DNA of 64,000 nucleotides from J095 sp964517605 (GTDB lineage Bacteria > Chloroflexota > Anaerolineae > 4572-78 > J111): NCBI GenBank assembly GCA_964517605.1, contig CAZFCE010000019.1, positions 1-64,000 on the forward strand. Reading direction: 5' to 3'. Of this stretch, positions 25,688 through 34,247 are shown piece after piece. The position numbers and the translations under genes are program-made. Below the pieces are notes generated by a model that saw only the letters and a list, made by a program, of their open reading frames with translations, was not told where the DNA came from and did not search any database. How positions within the stretch are numbered: position 1 is the stretch's first letter; every line of letters begins with the position of its first letter.

Positions 25688-28283
25688 TGGCCACCACTTC
25701 AATCGGGCCGATGGCCACGTGGGTTACATCGGTTTGCCGGCCAGATTGCACCAGCGGCAGCGATACCGCCGACTGCCCCACCGGCAGGTACAGCCCAACC
25801 AGCAAATAATACTCTCCCGCCGGGGCCGTTGGCGAAATTGTCACGGCGTAGGCATCTTCCACAACCTCACGCGGCGCCCAAAGCAGGGTGCTGTACACAT
25901 CGCGCGGGCGGCGATCCTGCCCGCCCCACTGCTGGCCATCCGGGCCGATCAGGTGGTTAAACACCACCAAATCCGCGCCGATGGCGCGTTGCGCCTGCCA
26001 GTACAGCGTTACCGGCAGCGCCTCACCGGGATGCAGCCGCGCCGCCGGCAGGTTGTAACCCAACAGCGACACATACCCGGCAAAGTTGGCCGCCAGCGGC
26101 GTGGCAACGGGGCCGGCGGTAAACTTTCGGGGGGCGGTTTCTACCTGCAACAAATCGGCGCTTTCGGCCTGCGCCCCCGCCAGCAAGGCCCGCAGCCGGT
26201 ATGGGCCGGCGGCAAAATCGGGGGCCACGGTAAAAATAACCGTGTGGCCGGTGCAATCGGCAGGCGGACGGGGCGTTCCATCCGGGCCAACCAGCGCCAG
26301 TTGCAGCCCGGCTGCCACCGGAGCGGGATTGATGGTAAACACAATGGCCTGGTTTTCTTTGAACAGCGGCAGCCCGGTTGAGCCATCCGGCGGCCACAAC
26401 GTGTAATCCAGCGGGGCCGCCGCCAGCGCCAATTGACCGGCGGCGCTGGCCGGAGCCGGGTTGAGAGCCACCGGCCCCAGTTCCACCTCGCGGCCAGATT
26501 TGGCCGGGATGGGGCCATCGTCATTGAACAGGCGCAACCGAACGCGGTAATCACCGGCGGTCAACCCGGCCACCGGCAGGCTGATTTCATCCCGAACCCG
26601 GTCGCCGGGCAACCAGGCGCGGGTGGGGTAACGCCCGTTCACCGGCTGCCCCACCCAGCGCGCCTGCGGCGTGTTGGCGGCATCCAGCAGCGTTACTTCC
26701 AGGCGGTCATCCTGATTTGATAATTGCTCGGCCCGCCAGCGCAACGTTACTTGCAGCGTTTGGCGGCTGGGGGCCAGATCGGCTTGCATCAGCACAATGG
26801 CATCAAAATCAGCCAGGCGCGGTTCCGGCAAGGCCACCGGCACCGTTTGCACCGGAAACGCCGTGGCGGCGCGGGCATCGTGGTAAACCTGCCGCACATC
26901 CTGCGCCAGATATACGGCGGCCAAAAGCAGCATAACGCCGGTAAAGTAGGGGCGCAACCGGGACCAGGCCGAAGCGCCCAGCACCAGCAACGCCACCAAC
27001 ATTGCCGCCGCCGGAAAGAGAAAATGCCGGCTCACCGCCGCTTCGGCGCTGCCGGAAAACAAAAAACGCAACAATGGAAAAAGCAGCAGCAGCCCGCCTT
27101 GCAACAGCAACAACGTTAGCCCTAATCTAAACCACCCCTCGCGGCGCTGCCGCCAGCCATAAACCAGGCCGGCCCCAATTGCAAGCCACAGCAACGCCGC
27201 AAACCAGAACCAACCGGCGCTGCCCCACATGCCGGTAAAAAAAGCCGCGCCCCACTGCCACAAGGTATCGTTGCGGGCCGCCGGGCCGTTGCTGCCAATT
27301 TGGCCGGCGCTGATAACGTTGGCAATCTGCAACGAAGTATGGCCGCTGCCATCCCCCACCAAAATTGGGCTTAACAGGCCCATCAGCCAGCCTCTTTCGG
27401 CAATCCGGTTAAAAAAGACCAGAAGATACGCCAGCCAGGCTCCAAAGGTGAGCAGCACGCCCAGCGCGTACCCGCCAACCTGCCGCCCCAACGTGGCCCA
27501 GCCCCAACGCTGCCGGCACGCCAGCCAGAGAGCCAGCGCCGGCACCACCGGCAACAGCGGCCAAACCGTTTGGCGGGTGGCGGCAGCCAAACCCAGCACC
27601 AGGCCCAGACCAAAATAACGCCAGACGGGCCGGGGCGAGATCAGTGTGGCGCACAATAACCACCCATAACCGGCCATCAACGCGGCGGTTAACGGCTCGT
27701 AGTTGGTAACGCTGCTAATATTCACATACGTTGGCAAAAACGCCACCAGCGCCGTGGCCGCCAGCGCCAGCCAGGGATGCGGCGGCGCAATAAACCGGGC
27801 CAGCCCATACGTTAACGCCAACGCGACCACGCCGGTGATCAGGGTAAACCAGCGCCCCCACGCCCACAACAACACCTCACCGCGATAGGGGTCTTCGGTT
27901 TTGATTAGCCGCCAGCCGCTAATATTCTTTGGCCCGGTTATCAAATTCAGCCGCAGGTCATCCCGATTGGTTTTAAGGCGAGGCGGCTCATTCAGGTTAA
28001 GGCCGATGACCGGCAAACCGGCCAACAGATAAAACAGCGGCGGCAAATCGGCTTTGTAACCGGCCTCCAACCGCTCCGCATCCGTGAGTGGCAACCGGCC
28101 ATGCGCGGCAATATACCGGATAAAAAAATAGTGCGCCACCTCGTCCGGCCCCGGCGAAGCGTTGAACGTGAGGCTTAATGATAGCGCCACCAATCCCCCC
28201 AGCAGGCCCACTTGCGCCAGCCGAAAAACCAGGGCAGATGACCGAAGCGCCGCCACCAGTGATTTGGCCCTTGAAGCCATCAT
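25671..28283 (-). CDS. GT39-like membrane glycosyltransferase, DE(L/V)AH subtype, lacking the last beta module
   Basis: An 870-aa protein. The first loop has SPGPDEVAHYFF (D47-E48), then LTDAERLEAGYKADLPPLFYLL. A membrane domain runs to about 470, followed by a beta module near 491, an Ig-like stretch (about 600-720) and one full module from about 738 (ANFAGYVSLLGYNL). Sister proteins of about 1000 aa carry a further terminal module; this one ends right after the IGPIEV strand, so it is either a natural short form or has lost about 130 residues. It overlaps the genes on both sides (4 bp upstream, 17 bp downstream). Confidence 0.83.
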   Translation of the reverse strand: MMASRAKSLVAALRSSALVFRLAQVGLLGGLVALSLSLTFNASPGPDEVAHYFFIRYIAAHGRLPLTDAERLEAGYKADLPPLFYLLAGLPVIGLNLNEPPRLKTNRDDLRLNLITGPKNISGWRLIKTEDPYRGEVLLWAWGRWFTLITGVVALALTYGLARFIAPPHPWLALAATALVAFLPTYVNISSVTNYEPLTAALMAGYGWLLCATLISPRPVWRYFGLGLVLGLAAATRQTVWPLLPVVPALALWLACRQRWGWATLGRQVGGYALGVLLTFGAWLAYLLVFFNRIAERGWLMGLLSPILVGDGSGHTSLQIANVISAGQIGSNGPAARNDTLWQWGAAFFTGMWGSAGWFWFAALLWLAIGAGLVYGWRQRREGWFRLGLTLLLLQGGLLLLFPLLRFLFSGSAEAAVSRHFLFPAAAMLVALLVLGASAWSRLRPYFTGVMLLLAAVYLAQDVRQVYHDARAATAFPVQTVPVALPEPRLADFDAIVLMQADLAPSRQTLQVTLRWRAEQLSNQDDRLEVTLLDAANTPQARWVGQPVNGRYPTRAWLPGDRVRDEISLPVAGLTAGDYRVRLRLFNDDGPIPAKSGREVELGPVALNPAPASAAGQLALAAAPLDYTLWPPDGSTGLPLFKENQAIVFTINPAPVAAGLQLALVGPDGTPRPPADCTGHTVIFTVAPDFAAGPYRLRALLAGAQAESADLLQVETAPRKFTAGPVATPLAANFAGYVSLLGYNLPAARLHPGEALPVTLYWQAQRAIGADLVVFNHLIGPDGQQWGGQDRRPRDVYSTLLWAPREVVEDAYAVTISPTAPAGEYYLLVGLYLPVGQSAVSLPLVQSGRQTDVTHVAIGPIEVVANDSQP

Positions 28284-31200
28284 TTTGAACCACTCCCCGC
28301 CAACGGCAACAACACCTCGTTGGCCGGGTTGCCCGGCGTGTCCAGCCGCGCCCCGGTGGTAAAATTGTACAGGCCCACCGCCAGCGAGTAGTTGCCGGCA
28401 GGCAGGTTGTCCGGCAGCGGCACAGTAATTTCATCGGCGATGGTTTCGCCCGGCTCCCACAGGCTGGTGGGATACGCGCCTTGCAGCGGCGGCTGGTCTT
28501 TTTGGGCCACGGTTTTGCCGGCGGCATCGCGCACATGCACAAACGTGGTGTAATCGGCGGCGGGAATCTGGTTGGCCTGCCAGTAGAGCGTTAAGTTGAG
28601 TGAGTTCTGTGAGTTGAGTGAGTTATTGATCCCTGTCTTGTTAATATCGTAGCCCAGCAGGGTAATCTGGTTGCCCAGCGATTGGTTAACCGCATGTTGC
28701 GGCTGCGGGTTGGCCGTAATCAATTGCGACGGCGTTGCGCCAATTTTTACCGGGCCGAGGGTAACGCTGGTCGCATCGGTGAGTTTATCGCCCTGCGCCA
28801 GCGGCAGCGACACCGCCTGCCCGTTAACCGTTTGGTACAGCCCCACATTGATAAAGTAGATGCCGTTGGGCGCATCGGCGTTAACCGGCACGCCAAACGG
28901 ATCGGCCACCACTTCGCCGGGTGCCCAGTAAAACGTGCGGTAGCCCTCGCGGGGCAGCCGGTCGCGCCCGCCGTGCAGGCTGTGGTCATCGGCTTTAATC
29001 AATTTGGTAAAGATGGTGTAATCGCCGCCCGGCCAATCCAGCCCGCGCCAGTATAACGTAAGCGGCACGCCGCCGCCCGGGCCGGCCCGGTTTGCGCCCA
29101 AATCGTAGCCCAGCAGTTCAATCTGGTTGGCAAAATTGGCCGCCAGCGGATGCGATACCGGCGGCGCGGCAAACTGGCGCTCCCAGCGATCGGTAATTTG
29201 GGCGATGGTGTTGCTGTTGCCCACCTCGGTGCGCTGCTGATCATTGGTGATGGCCGCCTGCAAGTGGTAATCGCCGGTGGGCCAATCCGGGCCAACCATA
29301 AATAACGCCTGCGTGTTACTGAGCAGCGCCGGGTCAAAAGCCCGCGCTTCGCCGGCGGGCGTGGTTGTAACCATCTGCACCCGGCGCGAAAAAGTGGCCG
29401 GCAACGGCGATAACGACACGGCCACGGTTTCGCGGTAGCGGAACGGCTGCGCCTGCGTTACCGGCTGGCCGTTTTGCCAGGCCGTATAACCGGCGACTGC
29501 GCCCAACGCCGGAATGGAAAACGCCGACTCAAAGATTCGCAGGGTTGATTCCGGCAGCGTCACCAGACCAAGCCGCAACGGTTTGGTTTTGGCGGCGGGC
29601 GGAACGGCGGCGGCGGTAGGCTGCAAATCCAGTTGCAGGTTATAGTCACCGCTTTTCAGGCCGCCCACCGGCAGCCACATGGTATCGTAAATGGTATCGC
29701 CGGAGTCCCAGGCGCGGGTGGGGTAACGCCCGGCGGCGGGCTGGCCCAGCCATTCGGTTTGAACCTGATTGGCGGCATCCCGCAGGGTTAAGTGGGTAAG
29801 ATAATCAACCGGGCTGATGGCCGTGGCCTGCCACCACAATTCCACTTGCAGCAACCGGGTGGCGGTATCCAGCCGGGTGGTATAGCCCAGCAGCGTTACC
29901 GCCGGAGATAGCGGCGCGGCCAACCGGTGTTCCAGCGGTGGCACGCGCTCCGGCTGAACCGTAACCGGCAACGGCGGCAAATAGGCCCAGGTCATGGTTT
30001 GCGCCTGAACCAGACTCCAAGTTAACAAAAACGCGCCCGGCAACCCGGCAAAAATCGCGGTAAAATTTTGATTACTGAACCTTGAATTTTGAACCAATCT
30101 TGAGTTGAGCACCGTAAATTCAAAACTGGCGGCAAACCCCCACGCCAGCAGCAAGGCAATGGCAGGCGCGGCCTGAAACAGCACGTGCCGCCCCTGCGCG
30201 GTATCGGCCAAACTAAACGTTACGGCGTACCGAACCAGCGGCAGCGCCAGCGGCAGCGCCAAATGCAGCAGCAACAGCCCCAACACCAGCCGCGTATTGG
30301 CCAGCGCCGTGAGCGGTCTGGCGGTTTCGGCGGGCCGGCCCGCCGCCGCCCACAACCGCAGCAACCCCGCCGCCGCCACCGCCACCAGCGCCCCGGCTAT
30401 AATCAACCCCGATGCGCCCAACGGCTGCGCCCCTTCGATGCCAACCGCCCAAAAGGTGCGATAAACCGTGGCCGCCCACGCCCACGGCGGGCCGGAATCC
30501 AGGTTATCAATGGCGGCGGTAAAACCGGCCTGCCCGCCGGTAAGCAGGCTGAGCAGCCGGTTGGTGGTGGCGTCACTGGCATCGGCGGCTACCAGCGGGC
30601 GCAGCAAGCCGGCCCACAGGCCATCGGTAGCCACGGTGTTAAATTGCGCCACCACAAAGCCGTACCACAACCCCACCGGCAACAACACGCCCAACGCCGC
30701 CCACGCCACCCAGCGACCCCACTCCGGCCAGCGCCGCCCGGCGGTCCGGCCAATCAGCCCAAAGGCGATAAAAATTTCCACGGGCAAAATAATCGCGCTG
30801 AGTTTGGCCGTAATGGCCAGCCCGGCCAGCAATCCAACGGAAAACGGCAGCAAAAAGGTGACGGGCTGTTGTTGTGACACGCCAGCCAATCGCAGCAGCA
30901 GCGCCAAAAAGATGACGGCTATAAACGCCAGTGTGGTTTCGTAATTGAGCATTGAGCCGGTGAGGATGAAGCGCGGCACAAAAGCAATAGCCGTGGCCGC
31001 CGCCAGCGCCAGCGGCCAGCGCCCGGCAAAAAACCAGCGCGCCAGCCAATAAACGGCCAGCACCGCCAGCGTTCCAAAGAAAATGGCCACCCAACGGCCA
31101 ATTTGCCAGCGCAGCACTTCGCCGTGGTAGGGCCACAACTCGTCCTGAGTGTTGTACAGCCCCCAGGCGTGGCGGGTGCGCTCGATGAATTGGCGGCGGG

Positions 31201-31513
31201 GAGTATCGCTGAAGCGTTTGAGCAGCGACGGGCCATCGGTGTTGGCCAGTGCAGCGGGCAGCGCCGCCAGCAGGTGGTACAGCGGCGGCTGGTCGCTTTT
31301 GTAACTGGCCTGGGCGCGTTCGGCGGTGGTCAGCGGCAGGCGGCCATGCCCGGCAATAAAATTGACGTATTCGTAGTGGGCCAGTTCGTCGGGGCCGGTG
31401 GTGAGCGGAGCCAGGCAAGCGTGCGCCACCGCCAGCGCCACATACGCCGCCAACAACAGCCCCACGCTGATGAATTCGATTTTTGATTTGGGTTGAGCCG
31501 GCAAGTCACGCAT
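28280..31513 (-). CDS. GT39-like membrane glycosyltransferase, DELAH subtype (longest of the array)
   Basis: About 1077 aa from ATG 31513; GTG at 31519 is an alternative. The DE pair is in TTGPDELAHYEY, then LTTAERAQASYKSDQPPLYH. Helices run to about 520. Beta modules start near 541, 798 and 951, with an Ig-like stretch between the first two. A loop before the last helix (DNA about 30060-30125) is built from short repeats (reads SFEFTVLNSRLVQNSRFSN). The loop before LTLYWQ in the last module (DNA about 28590-28640) is an AACTCAC repeat. It is the first gene of the middle block: a hairpin just upstream may end transcription from the block before it. Confidence 0.83.
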   Translation of the reverse strand: MRDLPAQPKSKIEFISVGLLLAAYVALAVAHACLAPLTTGPDELAHYEYVNFIAGHGRLPLTTAERAQASYKSDQPPLYHLLAALPAALANTDGPSLLKRFSDTPRRQFIERTRHAWGLYNTQDELWPYHGEVLRWQIGRWVAIFFGTLAVLAVYWLARWFFAGRWPLALAAATAIAFVPRFILTGSMLNYETTLAFIAVIFLALLLRLAGVSQQQPVTFLLPFSVGLLAGLAITAKLSAIILPVEIFIAFGLIGRTAGRRWPEWGRWVAWAALGVLLPVGLWYGFVVAQFNTVATDGLWAGLLRPLVAADASDATTNRLLSLLTGGQAGFTAAIDNLDSGPPWAWAATVYRTFWAVGIEGAQPLGASGLIIAGALVAVAAAGLLRLWAAAGRPAETARPLTALANTRLVLGLLLLHLALPLALPLVRYAVTFSLADTAQGRHVLFQAAPAIALLLAWGFAASFEFTVLNSRLVQNSRFSNQNFTAIFAGLPGAFLLTWSLVQAQTMTWAYLPPLPVTVQPERVPPLEHRLAAPLSPAVTLLGYTTRLDTATRLLQVELWWQATAISPVDYLTHLTLRDAANQVQTEWLGQPAAGRYPTRAWDSGDTIYDTMWLPVGGLKSGDYNLQLDLQPTAAAVPPAAKTKPLRLGLVTLPESTLRIFESAFSIPALGAVAGYTAWQNGQPVTQAQPFRYRETVAVSLSPLPATFSRRVQMVTTTPAGEARAFDPALLSNTQALFMVGPDWPTGDYHLQAAITNDQQRTEVGNSNTIAQITDRWERQFAAPPVSHPLAANFANQIELLGYDLGANRAGPGGGVPLTLYWRGLDWPGGDYTIFTKLIKADDHSLHGGRDRLPREGYRTFYWAPGEVVADPFGVPVNADAPNGIYFINVGLYQTVNGQAVSLPLAQGDKLTDATSVTLGPVKIGATPSQLITANPQPQHAVNQSLGNQITLLGYDINKTGINNSLNSQNSLNLTLYWQANQIPAADYTTFVHVRDAAGKTVAQKDQPPLQGAYPTSLWEPGETIADEITVPLPDNLPAGNYSLAVGLYNFTTGARLDTPGNPANEVLLPLAGSGSK

Positions 31514-31524
31514 AAACACACAAT

Positions 31525-31549
31525 AAAGGCCGGCACAGGCCGGCCCTTT
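31525..31549 (-). terminator. Hairpin between two GT blocks, possible terminator
   Basis: AAAGGCCGGC (31525-31534) pairs with GCCGGCCCTTT (31539-31549) with one bulged base. On the minus strand it is followed by TTTATTG, a weak U-run. It lies in the 94-bp gap between the genes at 31608 and 28280, the largest gap between intact genes in the array apart from the pseudogene gap. Confidence 0.5.
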
Positions 31550-31607
31550 CCCTTAATAGTTTGCATTCCGGCCCGCATTATAACACCCGCCGGGCCGGCT
31601 GCCAAAC

Positions 31608-34235
31608 CTATTTCACCGTAAACGTGGCCAATTGGGCAAAATCGCCGCCGCTGTTGGCAGGCAACCGCTGGCCGGTATCAACCTGATAAAAGCCGGTAAT
31701 CAGCCGGTACGCGCCGGGCGGCAATCCCGGCGGCGGCAACGGCAGGGCAAAGGTATCCACCACCACCTCGCCGGGCGACCAAAAACTGGTGGGGTAGCGC
31801 CCGGCCAACGGCTGGCTGTCCCAACCGCTCACCATTTGGCCTTTTTCGTTGAGCAGTTGCAAAAAAACCGTGTACGGTTTGGCAACGGGCTGAACAGCCT
31901 GCCAATAAAACGTAATCGGCAGGGTTGCCCCCACGGCAACCGGCTGCGGGTTGCGAATGGCGGCGGGCAGCGTAACGCCGGTCAGCCGGATGGAATCGCC
32001 AAAAACGACCTGGAGCGGCGTGGCGGGCCGGCGCGGGTCAACCCCGGCGGGAGCCACGTAAAACAGGCCCACATACGCCTGGTCTACGCCCGTGGCGTCG
32101 GGCAAACTGCCCGAAGGCTGTAACGGCAGCCGCGCCCCGGTGTGGCGATCAAAAAAACCCAGCCGGATGAGGTACGGGCCGGGCGGCGCGTCGGGGCCAA
32201 GCCACAGAGTATGCTGGCTGGACAACAGGCCGCCGGGCCGCCAGCGGTACATATCTTCCACAAAGGCATCGCCTTCCCACTGCGTAACGGGTTGGCCCGC
32301 CGCATCAACAATTTGCAAAAAGAGGCGTTGGTCAAAGGTGTTATCGGTGAGGCTACGCCAGTAAAAATTGATGGTGATGGCCGAACCGGGCGACGCCACC
32401 TCCGGCGATACATCGTAGCCGGTGAGTTGGGCCTGGTTGCCCCAGTTTAAATCAATGGCGCGGCGCGGCGCAGCGGCGTTGAACAGCACAGCCAACTCGG
32501 TGGGCAGCGGCGCGGAGAACGGTACAAATTGCGCCAGATTACGACCCAGCCGATCGGTAAAAGGCGTGGCTTGCGGCGTGGCCGCCGCCAGCCGAGCGTC
32601 AATCTGCGCCTGTTCGCCATCGCGGGGCAGGCGCGACACGTACACCCGGCCCCGCCCGGCTTCATCGCGGGTGAGCAACGCCATCGCCGCCGAATCGGGG
32701 ATATTGGCCACGTATAACAACTGAAACTTCTCCGGCGTTAGCAGCACGCTGGCGGGGCGGGTTAACGCCGGCGGCGGGCCGGCGGTCACTTCGGTAAAGT
32801 CGCTGCCCAGCAGAGCGCGGGTGGTAGGGTGCACGTACACATAAAAAGGAATCATCACATCCCGCGTGCGGGTTAGCTCAATGATTTGCCCGGTCAAATC
32901 GGCGAGCGGGCCGTTGTACTCTTTGTACACCTCCGGGTGATTGCCCCAGCGCCAGAAGTAATCGTAAAAATTGATTGCGCCGGTTAGCCCCAGCAGCACC
33001 AGCGCCGTAACTCCAACCAGCGGAGCGCCAAAAGCCAGTTTATGCCTAACCGGCCAGCGCGCCAGCCGCGCCAACTGATACGTGCCAATGGCCACAATAA
33101 TAATGTAAAACGGCTGCAACCCAATGGGCCGCAGCGAATGCACCGGCGGCAAAGCCAGCAACGACGGCAGCCACATAATGCCAAAACTTACCAGCAACAG
33201 GTGCGTTTGAGCGCGTTTGAGCCGGGCCGGATGCAGCAAGTAACCCAACCCCAGCCAGAACAACGGAATTTCCAGCCAGCCAAGCATAGCCCGGCCCGGC
33301 AAATGATGACGGTACAAATCGTGGCTGGCCCCCAAAAACAGGCTGATGGCGTTGAGCAGGTGCGCCACGGTTTGCGCCATTGTTTTGGGGATAAAAATCA
33401 CGTCGTCGGTGCGGGCCGAAAAGGCCGTGGGATTGTTGAGAAAAAACAGCCCCAACGGGGCAAACACCACCGCCGATACCAGCGCCGCCAGCAGCGCGCC
33501 CAACCAAAAATCAATCAGCCGGGACCGAAACCGCCACAGCGAAATTGACCACAGCAACGCCAGCAGCGCAAAAATCAGCGGGGCCAACCGCGCCGAAAGG
33601 TAGGTGTACTGAGCTAACCCCAAAAACAGGCCGGCCCAACCCAACGCCGGCAGCCAGCGCCGCCACTGCGCCAGCAGCCCGGCGGCATCGGTGGGCAGGC
33701 CGTTTTTGAGGGCGGCATAGCCCCGCCAATAAAAATAAAGGCTGAGCATTAACACCGGCGGCAACAACACCGGCCTCAACCCGGAGCGGCTGTTATGCAG
33801 ATGCCACCAGCTCACCGCTAGCCAGCCGGCGGCCACCAGCGCCAGCCAGCGCCGGTGCGCCGGATGTTGCACAAACGGGCCGGCCAACGCCAGCGCCAGC
33901 CGGTACATAATCGGCACAGCCAGCACCCCGGCCATGCTGCCCACCAGCCGGGCCGCAAACACGGGGTGCCCAATACCCGCCGACATCAGCAGCAATAAAA
34001 AATGCACCATCGCCTCACGGCCATTGTTGCCCACCAAAAACGGCTGGTAATTGCCGGTGGTTAGCATCCAGCGGGCATCGAGGAGGTTGTAGGCTTCGTC
34101 GTACCACAGGCCGGGCGGTAATTCGGGCAGCCGCCACACCCGCAAAAAAAAGGCCGTCAGAATAACGGCCAGCAGCGGCCCATAAACCATCAAACGCGAT
34201 GGGATTTTCTCGGTAAGGGAGGTTTTGTTCATCAT
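31608..34235 (-). CDS. GT39-like membrane glycosyltransferase, GLWYDE subtype
   Basis: An 875-aa protein. The first loop is LPPGLWYDEAYN (D46-E47), followed by NGREAMVHFL, the same subtype as the gene at 20103-22640 with which it is collinear throughout. Helices run to about 430. An external region leads to two beta modules from about 605 (NQAQLTGYDVS) and 748 (DSIRLTGVTL), the second ending in PPGAYRLITGFY and TGQRLP. It is the last gene of the rightmost GT block; its ATG lies 12 bases after the upstream stop. Sugar and acceptor are unknown. The subtype's shared NGRE motif may be substrate-related, which is inference. Confidence 0.84.
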   Translation of the reverse strand: MMNKTSLTEKIPSRLMVYGPLLAVILTAFFLRVWRLPELPPGLWYDEAYNLLDARWMLTTGNYQPFLVGNNGREAMVHFLLLLMSAGIGHPVFAARLVGSMAGVLAVPIMYRLALALAGPFVQHPAHRRWLALVAAGWLAVSWWHLHNSRSGLRPVLLPPVLMLSLYFYWRGYAALKNGLPTDAAGLLAQWRRWLPALGWAGLFLGLAQYTYLSARLAPLIFALLALLWSISLWRFRSRLIDFWLGALLAALVSAVVFAPLGLFFLNNPTAFSARTDDVIFIPKTMAQTVAHLLNAISLFLGASHDLYRHHLPGRAMLGWLEIPLFWLGLGYLLHPARLKRAQTHLLLVSFGIMWLPSLLALPPVHSLRPIGLQPFYIIIVAIGTYQLARLARWPVRHKLAFGAPLVGVTALVLLGLTGAINFYDYFWRWGNHPEVYKEYNGPLADLTGQIIELTRTRDVMIPFYVYVHPTTRALLGSDFTEVTAGPPPALTRPASVLLTPEKFQLLYVANIPDSAAMALLTRDEAGRGRVYVSRLPRDGEQAQIDARLAAATPQATPFTDRLGRNLAQFVPFSAPLPTELAVLFNAAAPRRAIDLNWGNQAQLTGYDVSPEVASPGSAITINFYWRSLTDNTFDQRLFLQIVDAAGQPVTQWEGDAFVEDMYRWRPGGLLSSQHTLWLGPDAPPGPYLIRLGFFDRHTGARLPLQPSGSLPDATGVDQAYVGLFYVAPAGVDPRRPATPLQVVFGDSIRLTGVTLPAAIRNPQPVAVGATLPITFYWQAVQPVAKPYTVFLQLLNEKGQMVSGWDSQPLAGRYPTSFWSPGEVVVDTFALPLPPPGLPPGAYRLITGFYQVDTGQRLPANSGGDFAQLATFTVK

Positions 34236-34247
34236 TTTACGGATTTG

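Noticed and set aside
30185..30877. 230-codon plus-strand frame inside the GT gene at 28280
   Set aside because: It is Arg/Pro/Gln-rich, has no ribosome-binding site and lies opposite conserved membrane helices: a compositional shadow.
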